Positions 17,487 to 24,949 of a stretch of DNA of 64,000 nt are shown here, in pieces. The translations under genes were made by a program, and so were the position numbers. This DNA comes from Nocardiopsis ansamitocini (GTDB taxonomy: Bacteria; Actinomycetota; Actinomycetes; Streptosporangiales; Streptosporangiaceae), in NCBI RefSeq assembly GCF_030268225.1, contig NZ_BSQG01000006.1:185677-249676 (forward strand), written 5' to 3'. Each line of letters opens with the position of its first letter. Position 1 is the first letter of the stretch. The notes beneath the pieces were generated by a model. That model ran no database searches and was not told the origin of the DNA. It saw only the letters and a list, made by a program, of their open reading frames with translations.

Positions 17487-19679
17487 ATGGACGAGCAGGC
17501 CATGCTCACGCGCGATCTCGTACTGCGGATCTGCGCCACCGCCACCGAGCTCGACCGGGGCTGGATCCGTACCGATCACAAAGTGGTCGCCCCGTTCACC
17601 GCCTCGCGCGACACCTCGCTGATGGAGCGCGTCGCAGCCGGCGCCCACGTACTGGGTGTGCACCGGCTGCTGATCTGCCGGACCCGCTCCGAGCACGCAT
17701 ATGAGTCGGTCATCCAGGTCAACGCCGATGCCCGGTCCCTGATCGCTGTCATTCGCGACTGGGGCGGAGAACCCACCGATTTCCTCGTCTGCCTGGAGGA
17801 CTTCTCCGGGGCGGTTCTGATCACCGCGGGAGAACTCACCGTCGCAGCCGGTCCCGCCGACTACGTCCGGGCGCTCGTGGGACCCGACATCGCCCAGGTC
17901 CGGGCGGAGTTCGCCGAAGAGGCGCGCAGCCGACGCGACCCCGACCTCACCCGAGCGGCCACCCGTTACGGACTGCTGGACACCAGCGGCAAGCACTCTC
18001 GCGGGTCGCGGGTCCCGGGGCCCGATCCGGCCGAGCGCGCCGCCGATCGTGTGGCGGCCATGCGTGCCGACGCCCCGGGTGCCACCGCGCTGCTGCGCAC
18101 CGTACGCGGTGTGTCCGGGTGGGCGATGGTGGTCGTCCTGGCGTTGGCACTGGTGTTCGTACCGGGGACCTCGGGAGTGGTCCCCACCGTCCTGCTGATG
18201 CTCTGGCTTCTTGTCCAGCTCGCCTGGCTCGCCCGCTCGCGCACGGTCAGTTTCGCCGCGCTACTGCGGCTGCTCGTCCTGGGCGCCCTCAGCACCTGGC
18301 CCATCGCGTTCGCGGAGCAGGCGGTCGCCACCGTCGTGGGACTCGATCCCACCAACCGTTACGCCTACGCCTATGTGGCTGTCCCGGTTGAGGAACTCGC
18401 CAAATTCACGCCTGTTCTGCTGTTCTGGCTGGTCGCGCGGCGCCGTTTCAAGCGCTTCGCCGCCGTGGACTACCTCCTGGTGGCAGCGGCCTCGGGGGCG
18501 GGCTTCCACCTGGCCGAGACCCTTATGGCGACCCTGGTGGCCGGTGGCCCTGCCACCCCTCTCGCCGTGCAGGGCGGCCTGTTCTCCGTACTGCCCGGCT
18601 GGGTGGAACTGACCGGCCCCGGTGTCCACTTCTCCGGGCACGCGGTCACCACCGGCCTGGTCGGGGCCGCGTTCGGGCTGGCAGCGGTGGGCAGCCGCCT
18701 CTACGGCCGGTGGCTGTGGATACTGCCGCCGCTGGCTCTGGGAGCGGCCGCCCTCGAACACCTCAGCTACAACGCCTTCATCGCCGGCCTGGAGCCCACA
18801 CAGGTCACCTCCGTGGTGTTCGCCCTCTACGGCAGCGGTGCAGCGACCCGGTGGCTACTCCTGCTGCTCCTGGCGGTCGCCGTCGTCCTGGACTACCGGA
18901 CGGCCCGGTTCGCCGCTGACTCCGCCCCGCGGCTGCCGGGCCGGGCACCCCTTGCCGCGCTCACCACCCGTGCCCACGGGCGCGCGGTCTGGCGGCGCAC
19001 CCATCTGCCCGGTGACATCGCTCCGGGGTTTCGCCGGATCGCCCTGGCCTGGGCCCGGTTCCCGGTGACCCTAGCCGAGACGGCCGCCTCCATCCTGCAC
19101 GAATTCGCTGTCCAGGTGGTTGCGGCCCGGTGCGGGCCGGCCGCGCTCTGCACGGCATGGCGCTTCCTGTTGCGTCGGCGCGAACACGCCATGGGAGCGG
19201 CCCGTGCCGCAGGACAGCCCTGGAGACGTGTCCCCGACCGCGCGGAACTGGCCACGGTCGGGACCGGACTCAGCCAGGTCATCGGACTGGGAACCGCGCT
19301 CGCGACCACGATCGCCGGACTACTGCTCACCGCGCCGGCCCTCGGCGTCTTTGCCGGCCCCCACCCCGCCTACGCCGTGGTGACCACGCGGGCCCTGGCC
19401 GACTGGCTCACCGGACTCTCCACCGCTGACACCCGCTGGGTCTTCGCGGGCGGCCTCGCCCTGATCTGGCTCCTGGTCAGTGGATGGACCGTGCCGCGGT
19501 CCCATCCCAGCGTCAAGGACTTCCTGCGCGACCCGGGAGGCAACGCCGGCGGCCTCCTCGGGGCGCTCGCCCCCGGCCAGGTCGCCTACGCGATCACCGG
19601 CCTCGTCGGTCTGCTGCTGCCCCCGCGGGTGACCCGGCTGCTCCAGCCCGGGCCCCGCCCCGCCCCGCCGGCGGGCTGA
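17487..19679 (+). CDS. PrsW-family intramembrane metalloprotease with N- and C-terminal extensions
   Basis: A 730-residue multi-pass protein. The first ~190 residues are soluble and unrecognised. Helices begin about residue 210. The PrsW/Rce1-like motifs are all present: VEELAKF near residue 301, GFHLAET near 338, HFSGHAVTTG near 380 and EHLSYN near 423. PrsW proteases cleave membrane-bound anti-sigma factors, so a signalling role is possible. The last ~280 residues are an extra region with further hydrophobic segments, making the protein much longer than Bacillus PrsW (about 220). The ATG has GAGGG upstream. The EEP pseudogene precedes it. Confidence 0.8.
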   Translation: MDEQAMLTRDLVLRICATATELDRGWIRTDHKVVAPFTASRDTSLMERVAAGAHVLGVHRLLICRTRSEHAYESVIQVNADARSLIAVIRDWGGEPTDFLVCLEDFSGAVLITAGELTVAAGPADYVRALVGPDIAQVRAEFAEEARSRRDPDLTRAATRYGLLDTSGKHSRGSRVPGPDPAERAADRVAAMRADAPGATALLRTVRGVSGWAMVVVLALALVFVPGTSGVVPTVLLMLWLLVQLAWLARSRTVSFAALLRLLVLGALSTWPIAFAEQAVATVVGLDPTNRYAYAYVAVPVEELAKFTPVLLFWLVARRRFKRFAAVDYLLVAAASGAGFHLAETLMATLVAGGPATPLAVQGGLFSVLPGWVELTGPGVHFSGHAVTTGLVGAAFGLAAVGSRLYGRWLWILPPLALGAAALEHLSYNAFIAGLEPTQVTSVVFALYGSGAATRWLLLLLLAVAVVLDYRTARFAADSAPRLPGRAPLAALTTRAHGRAVWRRTHLPGDIAPGFRRIALAWARFPVTLAETAASILHEFAVQVVAARCGPAALCTAWRFLLRRREHAMGAARAAGQPWRRVPDRAELATVGTGLSQVIGLGTALATTIAGLLLTAPALGVFAGPHPAYAVVTTRALADWLTGLSTADTRWVFAGGLALIWLLVSGWTVPRSHPSVKDFLRDPGGNAGGLLGALAPGQVAYAITGLVGLLLPPRVTRLLQPGPRPAPPAG

Positions 19680-19750
19680 GCTGGTGGTGGTCCCCGGCAG
19701 GGCACGGAACGCGGAAGCGACCGGTTTCGCATCCCGCCCCCGCCCCATGC

Positions 19751-19756
19751 CAGACT
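19751..19756 (+). promoter_or_regulatory. -10-like box for a probable leaderless alr transcript
   Basis: CAGACT ends 7 nt before the alr ATG, leaving no room for a ribosome binding site. The spacing matches leaderless actinobacterial promoters. No strong -35 is visible. Confidence 0.35.
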
Positions 19757-19763
19757 TGCTGGT

Positions 19764-20888
19764 ATGCCTCCTTTCGCCGAAGCCAGGATCGACCTGGACG
19801 CGATCAGTGCAAACGTGGCCTCGCTCGCCGGACGGGCGCCGGGTTCGCGCGTCATGGGTGTGGTCAAGGCCGACGGCTACGGGCACGGGATGCTGCCCGC
19901 CGCTCGGGCGGCGCTCGCCGGCGGGGCCACGTGGCTGGGGACGGCTTTCGTCAGCGAAGCCCTGGCACTGCGGGCAGCCGGTATCGAGGTCCCCGTCCTC
20001 GCCTGGATTCTGCCGCCCGGTGAGCCGTTGGCGGCAGCCGTGGACGCGGGAATCGACCTCGGTGCCAGCGCGCTCGGGACCCTCGACGAGATCACCGCGA
20101 CCGCCCACCAGACCGGTCGGCAGGCGCGGGTGCACCTCAAGGCCGACACCGGACTGAACCGGGGCGGCGTCGCCGCGGGGGAGTGGGAAGCCGTCGTGGA
20201 CGCCGCGGCCCGTGCCGAAGCAGACGGACTCATCAAGGCCGTCGGAGTGTTCTCCCACTTCGCCTGTGCCGACGAGCCCGGCCACCCCTCCATCGGTGCC
20301 CAGCTCTCGGCGTTCCACAGCGCGTTGGAGATCGCGGACAAGGCCGGACTGCGACCCGAGGTGCGCCACATCGCCAACTCCGCGGCCACCCTCACCCTGC
20401 CGGAGGCACACTTCGACCTGGTGCGGCCCGGAATCGCCTCCTACGGGCTCTCGCCCATCCCCGCCCTCGCCGGTTTCGGCCTGCGCCCCGCCATGACCCT
20501 CTCGGCCCGGACCGCGTCGGTCAAACGAGTGCCTGCGGGCAGTGGGGTCTCCTACGGGCACCGCTACGTAACCGACCGGGAGACCGGCCTCGCCCTGGTC
20601 CCGCTCGGGTACGCCGACGGCGTACCCCGGGCGGCCACCAACATCGGTCCCGTGTTCCTCGGCGGCAAACGCCGCACTATCGCCGGCACGGTGTGCATGG
20701 ACCAGTTCGTCGTGGACGTCGGGGACGACCCCGTGGCGCCGGGGGACGCCACCGTCATCTTCGGCGCCGGTGACAACGGCGAGCCCACCGCCCAGGACTG
20801 GGCCGACGTCCTCGACACCATCTCCTACGAGATCGTCACCCGGATCGGGGCCCGGGTGCCTCGCGCCTACGTCGGAGCCGCCCGATGA
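19764..20888 (+). CDS. alr: Alanine racemase
   Basis: A 374-residue PLP-dependent fold-type III racemase making D-alanine for peptidoglycan. The PLP lysine is Lys35 in MGVVKADGYGHG, and the second catalytic base is the Tyr of SYGHRYVTDRETG (near residue 265). HLKADTGLNRGG and TVCMDQFVVDVG are typical. It overlaps the following hydrolase gene by ATGA and leads a six-gene run ending with tsaD. Confidence 0.96.
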   Translation: MPPFAEARIDLDAISANVASLAGRAPGSRVMGVVKADGYGHGMLPAARAALAGGATWLGTAFVSEALALRAAGIEVPVLAWILPPGEPLAAAVDAGIDLGASALGTLDEITATAHQTGRQARVHLKADTGLNRGGVAAGEWEAVVDAAARAEADGLIKAVGVFSHFACADEPGHPSIGAQLSAFHSALEIADKAGLRPEVRHIANSAATLTLPEAHFDLVRPGIASYGLSPIPALAGFGLRPAMTLSARTASVKRVPAGSGVSYGHRYVTDRETGLALVPLGYADGVPRAATNIGPVFLGGKRRTIAGTVCMDQFVVDVGDDPVAPGDATVIFGAGDNGEPTAQDWADVLDTISYEIVTRIGARVPRAYVGAAR

Positions 20889-21988
20889 GCCCGGCGGACA
20901 ACCGAGCGGCCAAGGTCGCCGTCGGCATCGTCGCGGGCGGCCTCAGCCTGCTCGCAGCGGGGGTCACCGGAGCCGTCGTCGCGGAGAAGCGCGCGGTTGC
21001 GCGTATCTGGAACCGGGCCGACCCCGAGGCGGGCGAAGGGTTCGGCCACCTGCGCGGGCGTCCCGTCACCGTGGTCGCCGACGACGGGGTCCCGCTGCAC
21101 GCCGAGATCGACGGTGAGGAGGAGGAACCCACCGGTACCACCGTCGTCTTCTGCCACGGCTACGCGCTCAATCAGGACTGTTGGCACTACCAGCGCCGCG
21201 ACCTCACCGGCACTGGGCGCCGCGTCTTCTGGGACCAACGCGCGCACGGCCGCTCCAGGCGCGGCCGGTCCGACAACACCACCGTCGACCAGCTCGGAGA
21301 CGACCTTTACCGGATCATCGCCGCCACCGTTCCCCCTACGGATCGGGTGGTGCTGGTCGGTCACTCCATGGGCGGAATGACGGTGCTCGCCCTGGCCCAT
21401 TCGCACCCGGAGCTGTTCGCCGAGCGGGTGAGCGGGATCGCCCTCATCGCCACCACCGGCAAGATCAACCAGGTCACTCTGGGGCTCCCTTCGGTGCTGG
21501 GCCGGGTCATCGGAGCCTCCACCGACCCCTTCATCCGCACGCTCGCCTGGCAACCGGGACTCGTCGACCACGGACGACAGGTCGGTCGCGAGCTGTCGTT
21601 CCTTTCCTCGCGGCTCTTCGGGTTCGGCACGGGCGAGGTGAGCGCAGCCGTCGTGGACCACCTGGACACGATGTTGCGCCAGACCTCGATCGAGGTCATT
21701 GCCGAGTTCTGGCCGGCCATCGCCAGGCACGACAAACTCGATGCGCTGCATGTACTGCAAGAAGTGCCTACCCTGGTGGTGTGCGGTGACCATGACCGCA
21801 TCACGCCCATCGACAACAGCGAGGCCATCAGCGAGGCGCTGCCCGAAGCCGACTTCGTGCGGGTGCCCGGCGCCGGCCATCTGGTGATGCTGGAGAAACC
21901 GCAACTCGTCACCGACGCGCTGCGCACCCTGCTGGAGCGCGTGGCGGCGCATGCCGCGCGACCGAAGCCGTCCCTCCCGAACGTGTGA
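20885..21988 (+). CDS. Alpha/beta hydrolase
   Basis: A 367-residue protein with an N-terminal hydrophobic segment (about 10-35) that may anchor it. The alpha/beta-hydrolase core has the nucleophile elbow GHSMGGM (Ser near residue 160), the oxyanion HGYALNQDCWHYQ region, an Asp in VVCGDHDRITP and the final His in GAGHLVMLE. The substrate is unknown. It overlaps alr by 4 nt and is followed after 4 nt by tsaE, a conserved actinobacterial arrangement. Confidence 0.88.
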   Translation: MSPADNRAAKVAVGIVAGGLSLLAAGVTGAVVAEKRAVARIWNRADPEAGEGFGHLRGRPVTVVADDGVPLHAEIDGEEEEPTGTTVVFCHGYALNQDCWHYQRRDLTGTGRRVFWDQRAHGRSRRGRSDNTTVDQLGDDLYRIIAATVPPTDRVVLVGHSMGGMTVLALAHSHPELFAERVSGIALIATTGKINQVTLGLPSVLGRVIGASTDPFIRTLAWQPGLVDHGRQVGRELSFLSSRLFGFGTGEVSAAVVDHLDTMLRQTSIEVIAEFWPAIARHDKLDALHVLQEVPTLVVCGDHDRITPIDNSEAISEALPEADFVRVPGAGHLVMLEKPQLVTDALRTLLERVAAHAARPKPSLPNV

Positions 21989-21992
21989 GCCA

Positions 21993-22499
21993 ATGACTCG
22001 AACCCAACCCACCACCCCGACCGCCACCGTGACCCGCATCGCGGCCACCGACACCGCGATGCGCGGCCTGGGTGCAGTCGTGGGCCGGCAGGCGCGAGCC
22101 GGCGACCTCCTCATCCTCTCCGGGCCGCTGGGAGCGGGGAAGACCACCTTCACGCAGGGGCTCGGACAGGGGATGAGCGTGCGTGGACCCGTCACCTCAC
22201 CCACTTTCGCCATCGCCCGCACCCACCCCTCCCTCGTCCAAGGGCCGGCCCTCGTGCACGCCGACGCCTACCGGCTCGCCGCGGCGGAGGAGATGGAGGA
22301 CCTCGACCTCGACCTGAGTCTGCCCGAGTCGGTGACCGTCATCGAATGGGGGGAGGGCCTCGCCGAAGGGCTCAGCGACGAGCGCCTGGAGGTCGCCATC
22401 GATCGGCTCGCCGACGACACCCGCACCGTACGCTTCACCGCTGTCGGGGCCCGATGGGTCGACGCGCTCGCCGGACTCGGCACCGACGAACTCGAATAG
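21993..22499 (+). CDS. tsaE: tRNA t6A biosynthesis ATPase TsaE
   Basis: A 168-residue P-loop ATPase with GPLGAGKTTFTQGLGQGM (Walker A residues 44-52), GPVTSPTFAIARTH and VTVIEWGEG. TsaE works with TsaB and TsaD to load threonylcarbamoyl onto A37 of ANN-decoding tRNAs. ATG 21993, 4 nt after the hydrolase stop, gives the right N-terminus, with translation likely coupled. tsaB starts 11 nt after its stop. Confidence 0.94.
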   Translation: MTRTQPTTPTATVTRIAATDTAMRGLGAVVGRQARAGDLLILSGPLGAGKTTFTQGLGQGMSVRGPVTSPTFAIARTHPSLVQGPALVHADAYRLAAAEEMEDLDLDLSLPESVTVIEWGEGLAEGLSDERLEVAIDRLADDTRTVRFTAVGARWVDALAGLGTDELE

Positions 22500-22510
22500 G
22501 CTGGCTGACC

Positions 22511-23200
22511 GTGCTCCTCCTGGCTTTCGACACCGCCACCCCCGCCGTCACCGTCGCGGTCTGCGAACCCCACGGCGACGGTGTGCGGGTATGCGCCCAG
22601 ACCTCTTCCATCGACGCCCGCCGCCATGGCGAGCTGCTGGCCCCAGGCATCCACGCGGTCGTCGCGGAGGCAGGTGCCACTCTCGCCGACCTCACCCACG
22701 TCGCCGTGGGAACAGGCCCTGGGCCCTACACCGGACTCCGGGTCGGCTTGGCCACGGGCCGGGCACTCGCCGACGCACTGGACATCGCCTGCGTGGGTGT
22801 CCCCACCCTGGACGCCCTCGCCTGGGAGTCGGGCCGCGGGACCCCGTTCATCGCCGCCACCGACGCCCGCCGCAAAGAAGTCTTCTGGGCTCGTTACGAC
22901 GACGCGGCCACCCGGGTGAGCGAGATCGCCGTCGACCGGCCCGCCGAGGTCGGGACCGGGGGGCTGCCCGTGATCGGGCACGGCGCCCTTCTCTACCCCG
23001 ACGTATTCGGGCAGACCGCCACCGACCCGCTCTACCCTTCCGCGGGCGCACTGGGTGAGGTTGCGGTGCGCCGCCTCCTCGCCGGCGAGCCGTTGGCCGA
23101 ACCCAATCCGCTCTACCTGCGTCGCCCGGACGCCCAGGTGCCGGGTACGCCGAAGAAGGTTCGTCAGTCCATGACGCCGACCGCGGAGCGGTCACGATGA
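22511..23200 (+). CDS. tsaB: tRNA t6A biosynthesis protein TsaB
   Basis: A 229-residue ASKHA-fold partner of TsaD. The GTG start at 22511 gives LLLAFDTATPAVTVAVCE, matching the family; the upstream extension of the frame does not. GPGPYTGLRVGLATGRALA is the conserved core motif. The metal-binding catalytic site of TsaD is absent, as expected for this non-catalytic paralogue. It overlaps rimI by ATGA. Confidence 0.94.
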   Translation: MLLLAFDTATPAVTVAVCEPHGDGVRVCAQTSSIDARRHGELLAPGIHAVVAEAGATLADLTHVAVGTGPGPYTGLRVGLATGRALADALDIACVGVPTLDALAWESGRGTPFIAATDARRKEVFWARYDDAATRVSEIAVDRPAEVGTGGLPVIGHGALLYPDVFGQTATDPLYPSAGALGEVAVRRLLAGEPLAEPNPLYLRRPDAQVPGTPKKVRQSMTPTAERSR

Positions 23201-23673
23201 CCCACCCGTTGCGGTTGATGAACCCCGCAGACGTCGTGGCCGTCATGGAGCTGGAACGCACACTGTTCCCCGCCGACGCCTGGAGCGAGGCGATGATGCG
23301 TGAGGAACTGGCCGAACCCAGTCGCTACTACCTCGTTGCCGAGAACCCCGGTGGTGAGGGCATCCTCGGCTATGCGGGGCTGCGCTGCGTCGCTCCCGAA
23401 GGCGATGTGCAGACCATCGCGGTCGCTGCCGGGAACGAGGGCAAAGGGATCGGTTCCGCACTGCTCGCCGCGCTCCTGGAGGAGGCCGCCCGGCGCGGTG
23501 TCCTCGAGATGTTCTTGGAAGTGCGCTCGGACAACCCGCGCGCCCAGGACCTGTACCGCCGGTTCGGTTTTGCCGAGATCGGTGTGCGGCGCGGTTATTA
23601 CGTCGGTGCCGACGCCATTGTCATGCGACGCTCCGCCACGACGGTCGAGACCACCGGTAGGGGAATACGATGA
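23197..23673 (+). CDS. rimI: Ribosomal protein S18-alanine N-acetyltransferase RimI
   Basis: A 158-residue GNAT acetyltransferase. The acetyl-CoA loop is [19 protein letters not shown], followed by [20 protein letters not shown] and [15 protein letters not shown], typical of RimI. It lies between tsaB and tsaD with ATGA overlaps at both ends, the usual actinobacterial order. Family members acetylate protein N-termini; S18 as target is from E. coli knowledge. Confidence 0.92.
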   Translation: MTHPLRLMNPADVVAVMELERTLFPADAWSEAMMREELAEPSRYYLVAENPGGEGILGYAGLRCVAPEGDVQTIAVAAGNEGKGIGSALLAALLEEAARRGVLEMFLEVRSDNPRAQDLYRRFGFAEIGVRRGYYVGADAIVMRRSATTVETTGRGIR

Positions 23674-24710
23674 TCAGCACCGACCTGCCCCTGATCATGG
23701 GCATCGAGAGCTCTTGTGACGAGACCGGTGTCGCGTTCGTACGCGGATGCGAGCTGCTCGCCGACGAGGTCGCCTCCAGCGTCGACCAGCACGTCCGTTT
23801 CGGCGGTGTCGTGCCGGAGGTGGCCAGCCGCGCCCACCTGGAGGCCATGACGCCCACTGTGCGCAGGGCCGCCCAGCGGGCCGGGGTGAAACTGTCCGAT
23901 GTGGACGCGATCGCTGTCACGGCCGGCCCCGGCCTCGCCGGAGCCCTGCTGGTCGGCGTCTCGGCGGCCAAGGCGTACGCCATGGCGTTGGGGAAGCCGC
24001 TGTACGGGGTAAACCACCTGGTCGGCCATGTAGCGGTGGACCAGTTGGAGCACGGGCCGCTCCCCAAACCGGTGGTGGCGCTCCTGGTGTCAGGAGGGCA
24101 TACGTCCTTGCTGCTGGTGCGCGACATCGCCACGGACGTGCAACTGCTGGGCGAGACCGTGGACGACGCGGCGGGCGAGGCGTACGACAAGGTCGCCCGG
24201 TTGCTCAGCCTCCCCTACCCGGGGGGGCCGCCCATCGACGGTGCGGCGCAACAGGGCGACGCCAAGTCCATCCACTTCCCGCGCGGCAAGTGGGGTGACG
24301 GCAGCTACGACTTCTCCTTCTCCGGTCTCAAGACCGCGGTTGCCCGCTGGGTCGAGGACGCCGAACGCAATGGGCGGCCGGTCCCGGTCCCTGACGTGGC
24401 CGCGGCCTTCCAGGAGGCGGTCGTGGACGTGCTCACCCGCAAGGCCGTCGACGCCTGCCGGGAGCACGGAGTACAGCATCTGGTCATCAGCGGGGGAGTC
24501 GCCGCCAACTCCCGGTTGCGCCGTCTCGCCGAGCAGCGTTGTGCCGCTGCCGGAATCGAACTGCGTGTCCCGCGTCCCCGGCTGTGCACCGACAACGGGG
24601 CGATGATCGCTGCCCTCGGCGCGGAGGTTGTTGCCGCAGGTCTTTTGCCCTCCCCCCTCGACCTCGCCACCGACACCTCCCTCCCCGTCAGTCAGATCCT
24701 GGCCGGCTGA
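23670..24710 (+). CDS. tsaD: tRNA N6-adenosine threonylcarbamoyltransferase TsaD
   Basis: A 346-residue catalytic subunit of the t6A complex. It begins with [16 protein letters not shown], has [12 protein letters not shown], the metal-binding His pair in VNHLVGHVA, and [13 protein letters not shown] and [11 protein letters not shown]. It transfers threonylcarbamoyl from TC-AMP to tRNA A37. It closes the alr-to-tsaD run and faces the coiled-coil gene across a strong hairpin terminator. Confidence 0.97.
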   Translation: MISTDLPLIMGIESSCDETGVAFVRGCELLADEVASSVDQHVRFGGVVPEVASRAHLEAMTPTVRRAAQRAGVKLSDVDAIAVTAGPGLAGALLVGVSAAKAYAMALGKPLYGVNHLVGHVAVDQLEHGPLPKPVVALLVSGGHTSLLLVRDIATDVQLLGETVDDAAGEAYDKVARLLSLPYPGGPPIDGAAQQGDAKSIHFPRGKWGDGSYDFSFSGLKTAVARWVEDAERNGRPVPVPDVAAAFQEAVVDVLTRKAVDACREHGVQHLVISGGVAANSRLRRLAEQRCAAAGIELRVPRPRLCTDNGAMIAALGAEVVAAGLLPSPLDLATDTSLPVSQILAG

Positions 24711-24900
24711 CCCCGCCCTTCCCGCTGGAGCCGGCAGCCCTCTCAGGCGGTCGGGCAGTCCCGGCAACGCGGGCGCTGCTCCCCGACGGCCGGCGAGCAG
24801 CAGTCCTTTGCGGGCACCCCGCACGGGCCCGACGGTCACCACATCCGCGCCCGGATGGCGTTCCGGCTCCTCGCGCAATCGCAAGGCAAGGATGAACAGC

Positions 24901-24937
24901 GGAGGGGCCGCACCGGGACATCCGGTGCGGCCCCTCC
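24901..24937. terminator. Bidirectional terminator tsaD / coiled-coil gene
   Basis: GGAGGGGCCGCACCGG at 24901-24916 is perfectly inverted at 24922-24937 with a 5-nt loop. It lies between the two convergent genes. Confidence 0.85.
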
Positions 24938-24949
24938 GTGCGGAACGGG

